In this document: positions 34,842-45,968 of the stretch, in pieces
Position numbering within the stretch: the stretch's first letter is position 1
How the letters are laid out: the number at the start of each line of letters is the position of its first letter
Source of the DNA: RUG14223 sp051881075
GTDB lineage: Bacteria; Bacillota; Clostridia; Oscillospirales; Acutalibacteraceae
Direction: 5' to 3'
Length of the DNA stretch: 64,000 nucleotides
Assembly (NCBI GenBank): GCA_051881075.1
Contig: JBJEPE010000004.1
Span: forward strand, 1 to 64,000
Made by a program: the position numbers and the translations under genes
The notes under the pieces: generated by a model
Databases searched by the model: none
The model's input: only the letters and a program-made list of their open reading frames with translations
Told to the model about the DNA's origin: nothing

Positions 34842-37800
34842 ATGTTAAATTCTCACAATATCAAGCGTAGTATATTTTCTAGGCTTGGTAAATTGTGCGT
34901 TTCCGTATTGCTTGTGTTTTTACTCATGTTTGATACGGTTTCTACCGGAATAAAAGCATTTGCCTACGACAGTTACGATGGGTTTAATGACTCTGGAGGA
35001 ATGGGAGTAAAGACCTCAAGTACTGATCCGAATGATGATTATATTTTCTATTTCGGAGGATCTTATAAGGAGGCTTTTCTTCAGAGAAGCGCACACTGGC
35101 TTAAATATACTCCAGAAAAGGAGCAATCTATAGCTGATGTGTTCAAGCTGAAGAAAAATTATAACAGTGAGACTGAAGAGTATGACGGTATGCAATATGC
35201 TTACTGCAGTGACGTAAGAATAGCATACAAGACGGATACTTACTTTAAACAGGTCACTCTTGAAGATGCAGTTGTAAATAACCTTGCGCACTTCTATAAG
35301 AGAACCGAGGGTGAGGTAGAGTACACACCTGAGGAGGCTATAGAGGTAGCGGAAAAAATCCGTGCAATAGTTTATAACTCATATCCGTTTATAAGCTTTG
35401 AAACAGATACAGAGAAAAGACCTATTTATGTTACAGGCGCACAGATAGACGCAAGTAACGAGGAGATACTGACAGCTTGGATAAGCAAAATGCCGGAAAA
35501 CGTAAGAAGTCAATTTTATGATAACGGCAAACTTATGCTGACCATTGACGAGGCTACTCTTGCGTGTCAGCTTGCAATATGGCGTTACACAAATGAAGAT
35601 TTCTTCACTGACGCAAAGCTGAGTAATGGAGATGAACCGCATTACTTTGGCTCTCAGGCAATATCAACTTTGGAAAAAGGTGAAATTACTGACTTTGAGT
35701 CACATAATTCACGCGGTATATATTATTCAAACTCCAGTGGTACAGGAAAATACGTTTATGGCGATTATACATTTAAAGATGGGTATACTTACTTTAATAA
35801 TGTAAGCAAGAATGTCAAAACCATATATGATTGGCTTACTTCTCTTGACGGAATGAAATCTCAAATGACCGATGTTCGTATGAAATCGTCCGCAAAGATT
35901 TCTAAGAACGAAATGGTTATTAAGTTTAAATTCCTTGACTATTCAAGCGGAAAAGAAATCATAATTGACAGCAGTGATTTTGATGTATCACTTGAAGCAT
36001 ACGATAAGGACAAGACGCCGATTACAGGTATTGTATATACATTCAACGGATCTCAAAAGGATAAGAATGGATATTACTCAATATCTGTAAGACTAGATCA
36101 GAATGAAAATATAGAAACCGTAAATCTCTCTTTACAGCAAAAGAGCAACACCTACGATGATGTTTTCTTCTATCTTCCTATAGTTGGTGCTAATGCGGCA
36201 CAATGCTTCGTAAGCCCAGGTATAAGCAAGAGCGGCGGTATTGCATCAATATCCTATAAGAAAGAGAATGTAAACAGAGAAATAGAGCTGTATAAGGAAT
36301 ATAAAAACGAGGAATATAACTTGTCCATGCCGATAAGCGGTGCTGTGTTTGATTTGTATAAGCAAGTCGGCCGTACACCTAATGTTGACGAGGATATCCT
36401 TATAGAGGCAAATCTAATAACAGGTGAAAACGGCAAGATCGAATATAGCGGTCTTGAGAAGGGTGCAACATATTACTTTGTTGAAACACAAGCAGCTCCC
36501 GGATATATAACACCGTCACCTGACAACAATGAGAATATATTTGTTGTTGATGAAAACGGAAAAGTTACAGTCGTTAATGATATTGACGGTCAGTATAATG
36601 TGCGATTAGTCAAGACAGAGGGTGGCAAGTCAAAGAAAGTTCCGGATGCAGTATTTGAGCTGTACCGACAAAACGGTAGCTTCTGCGATAAGGAAATAGA
36701 CTCAGCGGGAGATTATATTCATGACGAAAACGATGATTTGTTCCTTGGTACATTCACTACTAATGATATCGGTGAAATAACGGTTGAGAATTTACCGTTC
36801 GGTACTTACTATTTTGTAGAAATAGAAGCACCATATATATATAATCTGAACAAGACTCCTCATATTTTTGTTATTGACGCAGATACAAATAGAGACTCAG
36901 AGAATTATATAGAATCGATAACAGTAGAGAATATATTAGTGCTGGCAAAGCTTGAACTTACAAAGCTTGACAGCGTTAAATATATGTACAACGGTCAAGA
37001 GATCGATATGCCAATAAGCAATGTTTCATTCAAGTATTATTGCGCTGTTGAAACAAACGATGTTGATCAGTTCTTAACAGCAACATACATTTATGATAAG
37101 GACTTTGACACATACTCTGAGGAAGACGGTACATTCTCATTTGACCCATTGGCAAGTGCCTTGTACTATATCGTTGAAACCTCTGCACCTGACGGCTATG
37201 TGCTTGCAAGTGATTATGAGATAAGATATTTCTTCTCAGTAAACAGAGATGATAACGGTAAAAACGTTGACATTGAAAAGGTTGGTTACTTCGACAAGGA
37301 CGGTAACTTAATGCAAGATGAAAACGGCAATGATATGTTCTATGATTACAGTACATGGGTTGCAGAGAAGAAGGGTACAGATGTTCAAAACGTAGTACCA
37401 AACGACCAGATAAGATCTAACATAAAGGTAATTAAGACTGATGCCGAAACCCAGAAGCCGCTTTCCGGCGCTGAGTTTGAGGTTTACTTTATGGACGGCG
37501 ATACAAAGTACGTTGTCGATACGGTAAAGACCAATACATCAGGTATGCTTACTGTAGTTGAGTATGATGAAAACGGCAATCCGTTGCCGGGCTATGCAGC
37601 GGTAAGAACTACGGGCAACGACGGTACTATTACCTTTAAGAACTTACCTTACGGCCGCTATGTTCCTAATGGCGACGGTACTTATGATTATGTTAAGGTA
37701 ACTTATTATGTGCGTGAAACCAAGGCGCCAAAGGGATATGTACTCACTGAAAACAGTCAGGCATTTGAAATGACCGAAAACGGCAGTACATATGAATATA

Positions 37801-40800
37801 ATGTCACCAACAAGGCGATGGAGGGCGCTCTTAAGATAAACAAGATAATCAAGAAATATGAGTTTATCAATAATATTGATTTATCTAAGCTCAAGTTCAC
37901 TATCAAGTATGAGGATGCTCCAACCTTTAAATATAAGGATGAAAACGGAACCTATCATACTGTTTCAAGCCTTGATGTAAATCTTAAGTTTAAGTACTAT
38001 GATTCTTACGGAAACATTGTAACTACAGATGACTTTAATGTAGCATATGGCAATGCTAAGGACGGCAGCGACATAGAGCTTTATATATGCGTTGAGGGTT
38101 TGACTCTAGGCACATATACTGTTACTGAAACAGACGGTACAGCTTGCTTTAACATTTATACGCTTGATAACGCTAAGGGTGAGGCAGGCAGCTATACACA
38201 GCAGAACTCCGTAACCTTTAATGTATTTGAAGACGGTATCTACGAAGTAGACTACAGCGACGAATATGAGAACGGCGAAGATCATGACTACATTGCAGAG
38301 CTTAATTTCGGCTTTAAAAATGAATATAAGCTCGGTGATGTTTCACTTATTAAGTGGGATCTGCATAATGATGACTACTTAATAGAGCAGTTAAAGAAAG
38401 ATGATGCCGAAAGAGCACGTCTTGACGGAGCGTTATTCCATGTTTATTATGTAAACGACGACGGAGAAAAGATACTTGTTAAGCCAAGCGAAGCCACCGG
38501 AATAACATCTGATAATTATAAGGCAACTATTGTTGTAGACGGTAATACTTATAAAGATGTTTATCAAACTATAAACGGAGAGTTATCGATAGAGAACCTT
38601 CCTTACGGTAAGTATTATTATGAAGAAGTCGGCGTAATTCTTGACAATAAAGACGTAACTTATGCTTATGATATAGAGAGCAATAAGGGCGAATTTACAC
38701 TCAATAAAAATGAGTATGATATTCAGGTTGAGAATGAGCGCAGAACTAATCAGATAAAGATAAAAAAGACTTCGGAAGATTATATCGTAGAGGGCTTATG
38801 GTTTAATGTAAATGTAGTTAAGTTTAACGGAGAAAAGTTGAGCTTTAATGCACAAACAGATGCAAACGGATATATTACTATAGACGAGGTTGCATACGGT
38901 ACATATACCGTAACAGAGCTTGTGGCAGATACTCTTACACCGACGCCGCAGCAGATCAAGGACTTTATCTATCAGATACCGCCGTCTGTTACTAAGGTAA
39001 TAGATGAGAACTCCGAAACTCCTGTTGAGTTTGAATTCCACAACCTGTTGAAAGAGGCCGGTCTTAAGCTTGTCAAGAAAGATAACTCTGATAAGACAAA
39101 GACCCTACAAGGCGCAGAATTTATATTCTACAGAGAGATAACAAACGAGCATGCTGATGCGTTAGATAAGGCTTATAACGATAAGATATCAGAGATTGAG
39201 GAAAACGGTGGAGATATATCCGGCGTTGAGCGTGGCTATACAACAATTACGGTAGGCACAAGTACTAAAAAGGTAATTCCTTTAGGTACAAGAGAAACGG
39301 ACTCAAACGGTGAAATCGTTATCTTAGGTCTTCCTTACGGCACATATTATTATAAGGAAACCAAAGCTCCAGCAGGCTTTGTAATAATTGATGACAGCTT
39401 CAGGTCAGTTACTCTTAACGAGGATGACAGCGATAAGACTATCGAGTATATGTTCTTTAACGGAAAACAAATTCCGGTAGCTGACTTAGAGGTGTTCAAT
39501 AGACAAATATTCGGTAAGGTACAGGTTAAAAAGACCGATGAGGACGGCAAGGTTCTCAGGGGCGCAACCTTTAAGCTTACTTACGCAGACGGCAGCACCG
39601 TAACAGATGTAAACGGAAATGCCGTAACTGAGAAAACAACCGACGCTAACGGTATTTGCACATTTGAGAATATACCTTACGGCAGATACGTAAACGGTGT
39701 ATATATTCTGCAATCTTATATGATTACAGAAACAAGTGCTCCTTACGGTTATGTACGTAATACTACACCAATTAAGAATGTACAGATAACCGAGGACGGC
39801 AAAACATATGAATTTACTTATGTAAATAAGGAAATCTTAGGCAAGATTGTAATTGAAAAAAGGATTGCCGAGAGCATATTCCTTAAGGTCGGTTCAGATG
39901 TTGATTGGACTAAGTTCAAGTTTGAAGTTACGGGAGTAGATAAGGACGGCAATGCAGTTGTATTCAGCAACAATTCTACAAAGCTGACAGTAAGCTTTAC
40001 GGACGCTCACCCGTCACAGATTAAAGTAGTAGGCGGAGTTAATTATGTATATCAGGATTTAGAGATAACAGATTTACCGCTTGGTACTTACACTATAACA
40101 GAAATTGACGGTATAGGAAGCTTTATTGCTTACGGTGACGGCAAGCTAACATCTACAGTAACTAAGACCATTACTGCAGTTAATGATACTACCGATGATG
40201 ACTATGTTCCCGAAATCACCTTTGATTTTGAGAATAGGCTCAAAACCGGTAAGTTCACAATAACTAAGTATGACGAGGCTTCTAAGAAGCCGATGAGCGG
40301 AATAGAGTTTGCTCTGTATCAGAGCGACGGAACAACGCTTATTAAAACTGTTACTACTAATGCAAGCGGCATAGCAACTGTAAATGATGTTCCTTACGGT
40401 AAATATTACTTCACAGAGCTTTCTAAACCGGTAAACTATGAATCAGGATTTATTTATAACGGTACGGAATACGAGTATGGCGATAAAGCGTTATTCACAG
40501 TTGATGCAAACAATACAAACGCAACTATCTCTGCTTATGATAAGAGAATAGAGTATAAGTACGAGATAAACAAAACTGTTGAGGACGGAGCAAGTGCCGC
40601 AGGCTTCTACTTTAGAATAACAGGCACTAATGTTTACGGTGAAGCTGTTGACATAAAGGTTGGCCCAACAGACGCAAACGGTAAGATAACAATGCCGCAG
40701 GACTACAAGTTCTATAAGGCAGATGCTAACGGCTATACCGTTACTGAGGAGCTTACCGATGCACAAAGCAAGCTGTACAGACAGCCGGATCCAAAGAAAG

Positions 40801-43800
40801 CGACGCTTTTAAGCGATGGCAAAACTTATACGGTAAGCTTTGAGAATATCTATAAGAAGGGCAATCTGCTCATTCAAAAGATAGACGCAACAACCAAAAA
40901 GCCGATAAACGGTATTGAATTTACTATTTATACCAGAGTAAACGGCGTATATACCGAGGTAACCAAGGGTGTTACTGCTGATATGACCGTAAACGGTACA
41001 AAATACAGCGGTGTTGTTTATTTCCAAAACCTCAGACTTGGTCAGACCTATTATTATAGAGAAACAACCGATGCAGATGTTCTCAGAAAGCTTGGATATG
41101 CAGTAGATACAAACTATTATTCATTTGTATTTGAGTCAGACGGTCAGTTAATTCAGAGATCGCTTGAGAATGTACGCAACACTTACTGGCTTGATATTAC
41201 TAAGATAGCCGAGGACAGAAACGAAGCAGGATTTACTTATGCTGATGCCTTTACATTTACCGTTACAGGTAAAAACGTATTCGGAGAAAGCGTAAACATA
41301 ACTGTTAAGACCGATGCAAACGGTATTGCCAAGGTTGAAAATCTCTATCTTGCAGACAGTAACGGTTATACGATTCATGAGGTATTACCAAGTGATACTA
41401 AGTACATCCAGCCTGCTGATATTAAGGTAACAAATGATGATATTGTAGGTAATAAGTATGTATATGATAAGAGTGCAAATACCATTAAGTTTGAAAACTT
41501 AATTAAAAGAGGTACTCTTAAGTTATACAAGTATGAGATGATCTCAGGCAAGAAAGTACCGCTGTCAAATGCAGTAATTGCAGTATACTCAAGTGTAGCA
41601 TATGATGCTGACGGCAATGTTGACTTGAGCAAGTCTGTATTGCACAAAAGCAGTAGCAGCAATAGCGGATATTATACAACCGATGCCGACGGTATGATTG
41701 TTATCGAAAACTTTACTTACGGTACTTATTATTATCAAGAAGCAAAGGCGCCCTACGGTTATGCGCTATATTCTAAGCATACAGGTGCTGACGGAGAATA
41801 TCTACTTTCATCAGTAACTACAGCCGCAGGCTATGCGCTTGATACACCGGTAATGCAGTTTAATATCCAGAACAATAATGATATAGTTCTTAGAGAAATT
41901 GAGAATAAGAGAATTTACGGTTATATTGAGATAATCAAGAAGACCGACGTTAAGAACGGTAATCTCGCAGGCTTCGAGTTTAAAATCGAGGGAACATATG
42001 AGATACCGGACGAAAACGGAAATACTACATTTGAAAAGACAGTTTATACCGATGCAAACGGTAAGGTAACTAAAGAAGCTATCGGCGCATTGCCACTTGG
42101 TACTTACACTATTACCGAGGTAAGAAACAATGTGAGTCAGCAATTTATTTTGCCGCCTGATCAAACTAAGTCAATAACATATGACGGTGAAAAGAATACT
42201 TATACCTTTGAAAATATAACTGTCAAGAAGAACCTTGAGCTCTTCAAGTATGAAGAACTCAACGGTACAAAAATACCGATTCAGGGTGCAGAGTTTACGA
42301 TTATGGGCGATAGCTTAAGCGCACCGATAATCAAGACCACTGACAAGGACGGTATGATAGAGTGCCTCGACATTCCTTACGGTGTTTACACATATACCGA
42401 AACAAAGCCGGCTCCGGGCTATTCTAATATAGTTGACGGCAAGCAGGTAAGCGGTACATTTGTGGTAGATAATGAATGGGATGCCAATGATCCTGCTACA
42501 CAGGTTGTTCATGTTGAGGTTGCTAACGAAAAGCTTAAGGCAACTCTTAAGATTATCAAGACCGCTGAAGGACTTACTAAGGGTGAACTAGAAGGTTTTG
42601 GCTTTAGAATTCATGGTACCACATATGTTACAAATGATAATGACTATGACCAAGTATTCTATACAGACGAAAACGGTGAGATATTTATTGATGACTTACC
42701 ATACGGTATTTACACAATAACAGAAGTGGAAACCGACAAGAGCATACCTTATGTTATTAAAGATAACACAATGGAAATCACCTTTGAGGGCGATAAGACA
42801 CTGAACATCAAGAATACCTATAAGAAGGGCAGCTTTAAGATCACTAAGATCGATGCCGATACAAAAGAAAAGCTTCCGGGTGCGGTATTTGTAATTACTA
42901 ACGGTAAAGATACCTTTACAGCTACATCCGGTGCGGACGGTATTGCCGAGTTTAATAATGTTCCTTACGGTGATTATGAATATACCGAAATAACAACTCC
43001 GAGTGGTTATATTAAGGATAACTTATCATCAGGTAGATTTAGCATTACCTATGACGGTCAGCTTGTTGAGATAGAAGTACCGAATAAGCGTGCAAATATA
43101 ACGCTTAAGATCAAGAAAACATCAGAAACAGGCAAAGTTAAGGGATTTGACTTCCTTATTCAGGGCGAAACGCTTATAACAGCCGATGATAAACCGGGAT
43201 ACGATTATGAGGTAGTTAAGACGACCGATGCAAACGGTGAAATAATACTTAATGATCTTCCTGTAGGCACATATAAAGTAACAGAGCTTAAGAATAATGT
43301 AAGCGCAGGATTTATCATTCCTGAGCCACAAACTCAATCCGCAGGGGTTAAGGACTACGGAACAGTACTTACATTCAATTTCTATAATAAGCTTGAACGC
43401 GGCGAGCTTGATTTCTCAAAGACTGATATAGTTGACGATACACCGTTACCTGACACAGGTATTCGTATATATGTATCTGAAGATGACTTTGACGAAACAA
43501 AGCATGACAAGGTAGTTGATGAAAACGGCAATGAAATTATTGTTAGCCGTGTAGTTGATGAGAACGGCGACACAGTTGCTATTATTGATGAAAACGGCGA
43601 TATAGTTATTATTGACAGCAAGGACTACAAGCTTGACGAGAATGATGCCAAGACGTTAGTTGACAATAACGGTAATAAGATAATTGTAGTTGATGATGAC
43701 AGAGATATTATTTACTCTGACGATTCACTTGAAATTACTGATTATATCGCTATACTCCAAGGTTATACCGATGAAAACGGTAAGATCAAGTTTACTGAAA

Positions 43801-45968
43801 TTCCATCAGGTGAATATTGGTATCAAGAATTTGACGCTCCTGACGGCTATCTAATTAATGACGATATGTTTAAGTTCGTTATTGATGAAGACGGTGACGT
43901 TGAAAAGGCTAAGATGCAGGATGAAAGAGAAGAGGGTACACTCAAGCTTGTAAAGACATCAGAAACCGGTAAGGTTGACGGGTTTACATTCCTTATTGAG
44001 GGTATTACCGACAGCAAGGTTGATAATGACTTTGTAAAGACTGTAACAACCAATTCTAAGGGCGTTATTGAATTAACAGTTCCTGCCGGATTATATACGG
44101 TAACTGAGTTACCTATCGGCCCGGCTGTAGATTACATTATCGAGGCCCCGAAAACTATCAGAGTTGAAAATGATAAGACCACTACCTTCAGCTTCTACAA
44201 TGATTTGAAGGAAGGCGAGGTTGAAATCACTAAGACAGATATAGTAGACGATGAGCCATTACCTGATACGGTTATCCGTATTTACATTGACGAAAAAGAT
44301 TTTGACGAAAGTAAGTACGACAAGGTTATTGGCGATGACGGTAAACCTATTGTTATCGTATATACCGATGACAGTACAGGAGAGAAGAAGAACCTGGTTG
44401 CTGTTTATGAGGATAAGACCGATGAAAACGGCAAGGTTGTATTTGAAGAAGTTCCTACGGGTGATTACTGGTATCAAGAAGCGGAAGCTCCTACCGGATA
44501 TATGATTGACGAAAGACCGTATCCGTTCACCATTGGTGAGGACGGCGAAGTAGTTAAAGCAGAAATGGTAGATAAGCTTGCTCAGCGAGATATCAAGATT
44601 ATAAAGACTTCAGAGAACGGTAGAGTTCAGGGCTTTAAGTTCTTAGTAACGGGTACAACAGTATTCGGTGAAGAAATAGAGCCTATTGAAGTAACTACCG
44701 GCAAAAACGGTACGATAATAATTCCAAATCTTGTAGCAGGTACATATGTATTTGAGGAGCTTGAAATTGAAGGCGTTACAGATTTGTATGAGTTACCTGC
44801 AAGCAAGACAATTACTATCCCGGACGGTAAGCCGGAATCATACTATGATAAGCCATTTGAAGTAAACTTCTATAATATGCTTAAAAAGCGTGGCGGCATT
44901 GAGATAACGAAGGTAGATATCGTTGACGATACGCCGTTACCAAACACATTGATCCGTATAACTGATGAAGATGGCAATGTTGTAAATGCTGCATTCTTTG
45001 ATAAGGATGGCAATGTTTATGAGGCACCTTGTGAGGGTTATACAGATGAGAACGGTATAATCAAGTTCTCATTACCTGAGGGCAATTACTTCTATCAAGA
45101 GGTTAAGGCCCCTGAAGGTTATTTTATCGATACAACACCGTATCCGTTTACAATACTTAATGACGAGATAGTTAAGGCTACTATGAAGGACGAAAGAAAG
45201 GTTTCTTCTATTGAGATCATTAAGACATCTAACTCGGGTAAGGTTGACGGATTTAAGTTCCTTATTACCGGTACAACAATACTCGGTAAGGCTATTAAAC
45301 CTATAGAAGTAGTAACTGCTAACGGTGGCTATGCTAAGGTTGATAATTTAATGCTTGGCACATATACAGTTAAAGAGGTAGAAATTCCGGGAGTAACCGA
45401 TGATTACATCTTACCGGCACCTCAAACCGTTAAGATAACTGAGGAAAACAAGACCTATAAATTTAACTTCTATAACGAGCTTAAGGGAAGCAGATTTGAA
45501 TTTACCAAGGTTGATATCGTAGACGATACGCCTTTGCCGAATACAGGAATTCGTATTACGGACTCTGAGGGCAATGTAATATTTGAAGGATATACAGATG
45601 AAAACGGTAAGATAATTATCGAACATCTGCCGATAGGCGATTATTGGTATCAGGAATTTGATGCTCCTGATGGCTATAAGCTTGACGAAAACCCATATCC
45701 GTTCAGCATTAAGGCTAACGGTGAGGTTGTCAAAGCTGTAATGAAGAATGAAAGACTTCCGGCAACCGGCGATACAACAAATACTAATAATATGTTACTT
45801 GTATTGCTTGCATCCGTTATGCTGATCTTCGTTGTTATGAAAACTAAGCAGAATAACATTCAGGCTCAGTTAAGCTTACAAATGGAGGATACAGTACGTG
45901 AAACAGTTTGCTTAACAAGCGAAAGCAAATTAGGCAAAGATACAATAGATAGACACAAATTGATGTAA
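34842..45968 (+). CDS. Giant LPxTG surface protein: thioester domain plus about 27 Cna-B/SpaA repeats
   Basis: 3708 residues. N-terminal signal peptide (about 1-41, ending FAYDSYD). A thioester-type adhesion domain follows: Cys122 in YAYCSDVRI and Gln243 in ACQLAIWRYTN are the expected bond-forming pair. From about residue 480 to 3630 there are about 27 prealbumin-like Cna-B units, each ending in a YGTYYYxExxAPxGY or GTYTVTE motif; many carry the KTD/KxD and E residues used for intramolecular isopeptide bonds. From the middle onward, long units (APxGY type) alternate with short ones (YTVTE type). The C-terminus has LPATGD at 3639, a membrane helix and an unusually long tail of about 41 residues. 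Expected to be sortase-anchored as a very long stalk. Flanked by related hairpins on both sides. Confidence 0.92.
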   Translation: MLNSHNIKRSIFSRLGKLCVSVLLVFLLMFDTVSTGIKAFAYDSYDGFNDSGGMGVKTSSTDPNDDYIFYFGGSYKEAFLQRSAHWLKYTPEKEQSIADVFKLKKNYNSETEEYDGMQYAYCSDVRIAYKTDTYFKQVTLEDAVVNNLAHFYKRTEGEVEYTPEEAIEVAEKIRAIVYNSYPFISFETDTEKRPIYVTGAQIDASNEEILTAWISKMPENVRSQFYDNGKLMLTIDEATLACQLAIWRYTNEDFFTDAKLSNGDEPHYFGSQAISTLEKGEITDFESHNSRGIYYSNSSGTGKYVYGDYTFKDGYTYFNNVSKNVKTIYDWLTSLDGMKSQMTDVRMKSSAKISKNEMVIKFKFLDYSSGKEIIIDSSDFDVSLEAYDKDKTPITGIVYTFNGSQKDKNGYYSISVRLDQNENIETVNLSLQQKSNTYDDVFFYLPIVGANAAQCFVSPGISKSGGIASISYKKENVNREIELYKEYKNEEYNLSMPISGAVFDLYKQVGRTPNVDEDILIEANLITGENGKIEYSGLEKGATYYFVETQAAPGYITPSPDNNENIFVVDENGKVTVVNDIDGQYNVRLVKTEGGKSKKVPDAVFELYRQNGSFCDKEIDSAGDYIHDENDDLFLGTFTTNDIGEITVENLPFGTYYFVEIEAPYIYNLNKTPHIFVIDADTNRDSENYIESITVENILVLAKLELTKLDSVKYMYNGQEIDMPISNVSFKYYCAVETNDVDQFLTATYIYDKDFDTYSEEDGTFSFDPLASALYYIVETSAPDGYVLASDYEIRYFFSVNRDDNGKNVDIEKVGYFDKDGNLMQDENGNDMFYDYSTWVAEKKGTDVQNVVPNDQIRSNIKVIKTDAETQKPLSGAEFEVYFMDGDTKYVVDTVKTNTSGMLTVVEYDENGNPLPGYAAVRTTGNDGTITFKNLPYGRYVPNGDGTYDYVKVTYYVRETKAPKGYVLTENSQAFEMTENGSTYEYNVTNKAMEGALKINKIIKKYEFINNIDLSKLKFTIKYEDAPTFKYKDENGTYHTVSSLDVNLKFKYYDSYGNIVTTDDFNVAYGNAKDGSDIELYICVEGLTLGTYTVTETDGTACFNIYTLDNAKGEAGSYTQQNSVTFNVFEDGIYEVDYSDEYENGEDHDYIAELNFGFKNEYKLGDVSLIKWDLHNDDYLIEQLKKDDAERARLDGALFHVYYVNDDGEKILVKPSEATGITSDNYKATIVVDGNTYKDVYQTINGELSIENLPYGKYYYEEVGVILDNKDVTYAYDIESNKGEFTLNKNEYDIQVENERRTNQIKIKKTSEDYIVEGLWFNVNVVKFNGEKLSFNAQTDANGYITIDEVAYGTYTVTELVADTLTPTPQQIKDFIYQIPPSVTKVIDENSETPVEFEFHNLLKEAGLKLVKKDNSDKTKTLQGAEFIFYREITNEHADALDKAYNDKISEIEENGGDISGVERGYTTITVGTSTKKVIPLGTRETDSNGEIVILGLPYGTYYYKETKAPAGFVIIDDSFRSVTLNEDDSDKTIEYMFFNGKQIPVADLEVFNRQIFGKVQVKKTDEDGKVLRGATFKLTYADGSTVTDVNGNAVTEKTTDANGICTFENIPYGRYVNGVYILQSYMITETSAPYGYVRNTTPIKNVQITEDGKTYEFTYVNKEILGKIVIEKRIAESIFLKVGSDVDWTKFKFEVTGVDKDGNAVVFSNNSTKLTVSFTDAHPSQIKVVGGVNYVYQDLEITDLPLGTYTITEIDGIGSFIAYGDGKLTSTVTKTITAVNDTTDDDYVPEITFDFENRLKTGKFTITKYDEASKKPMSGIEFALYQSDGTTLIKTVTTNASGIATVNDVPYGKYYFTELSKPVNYESGFIYNGTEYEYGDKALFTVDANNTNATISAYDKRIEYKYEINKTVEDGASAAGFYFRITGTNVYGEAVDIKVGPTDANGKITMPQDYKFYKADANGYTVTEELTDAQSKLYRQPDPKKATLLSDGKTYTVSFENIYKKGNLLIQKIDATTKKPINGIEFTIYTRVNGVYTEVTKGVTADMTVNGTKYSGVVYFQNLRLGQTYYYRETTDADVLRKLGYAVDTNYYSFVFESDGQLIQRSLENVRNTYWLDITKIAEDRNEAGFTYADAFTFTVTGKNVFGESVNITVKTDANGIAKVENLYLADSNGYTIHEVLPSDTKYIQPADIKVTNDDIVGNKYVYDKSANTIKFENLIKRGTLKLYKYEMISGKKVPLSNAVIAVYSSVAYDADGNVDLSKSVLHKSSSSNSGYYTTDADGMIVIENFTYGTYYYQEAKAPYGYALYSKHTGADGEYLLSSVTTAAGYALDTPVMQFNIQNNNDIVLREIENKRIYGYIEIIKKTDVKNGNLAGFEFKIEGTYEIPDENGNTTFEKTVYTDANGKVTKEAIGALPLGTYTITEVRNNVSQQFILPPDQTKSITYDGEKNTYTFENITVKKNLELFKYEELNGTKIPIQGAEFTIMGDSLSAPIIKTTDKDGMIECLDIPYGVYTYTETKPAPGYSNIVDGKQVSGTFVVDNEWDANDPATQVVHVEVANEKLKATLKIIKTAEGLTKGELEGFGFRIHGTTYVTNDNDYDQVFYTDENGEIFIDDLPYGIYTITEVETDKSIPYVIKDNTMEITFEGDKTLNIKNTYKKGSFKITKIDADTKEKLPGAVFVITNGKDTFTATSGADGIAEFNNVPYGDYEYTEITTPSGYIKDNLSSGRFSITYDGQLVEIEVPNKRANITLKIKKTSETGKVKGFDFLIQGETLITADDKPGYDYEVVKTTDANGEIILNDLPVGTYKVTELKNNVSAGFIIPEPQTQSAGVKDYGTVLTFNFYNKLERGELDFSKTDIVDDTPLPDTGIRIYVSEDDFDETKHDKVVDENGNEIIVSRVVDENGDTVAIIDENGDIVIIDSKDYKLDENDAKTLVDNNGNKIIVVDDDRDIIYSDDSLEITDYIAILQGYTDENGKIKFTEIPSGEYWYQEFDAPDGYLINDDMFKFVIDEDGDVEKAKMQDEREEGTLKLVKTSETGKVDGFTFLIEGITDSKVDNDFVKTVTTNSKGVIELTVPAGLYTVTELPIGPAVDYIIEAPKTIRVENDKTTTFSFYNDLKEGEVEITKTDIVDDEPLPDTVIRIYIDEKDFDESKYDKVIGDDGKPIVIVYTDDSTGEKKNLVAVYEDKTDENGKVVFEEVPTGDYWYQEAEAPTGYMIDERPYPFTIGEDGEVVKAEMVDKLAQRDIKIIKTSENGRVQGFKFLVTGTTVFGEEIEPIEVTTGKNGTIIIPNLVAGTYVFEELEIEGVTDLYELPASKTITIPDGKPESYYDKPFEVNFYNMLKKRGGIEITKVDIVDDTPLPNTLIRITDEDGNVVNAAFFDKDGNVYEAPCEGYTDENGIIKFSLPEGNYFYQEVKAPEGYFIDTTPYPFTILNDEIVKATMKDERKVSSIEIIKTSNSGKVDGFKFLITGTTILGKAIKPIEVVTANGGYAKVDNLMLGTYTVKEVEIPGVTDDYILPAPQTVKITEENKTYKFNFYNELKGSRFEFTKVDIVDDTPLPNTGIRITDSEGNVIFEGYTDENGKIIIEHLPIGDYWYQEFDAPDGYKLDENPYPFSIKANGEVVKAVMKNERLPATGDTTNTNNMLLVLLASVMLIFVVMKTKQNNIQAQLSLQMEDTVRETVCLTSESKLGKDTIDRHKLM

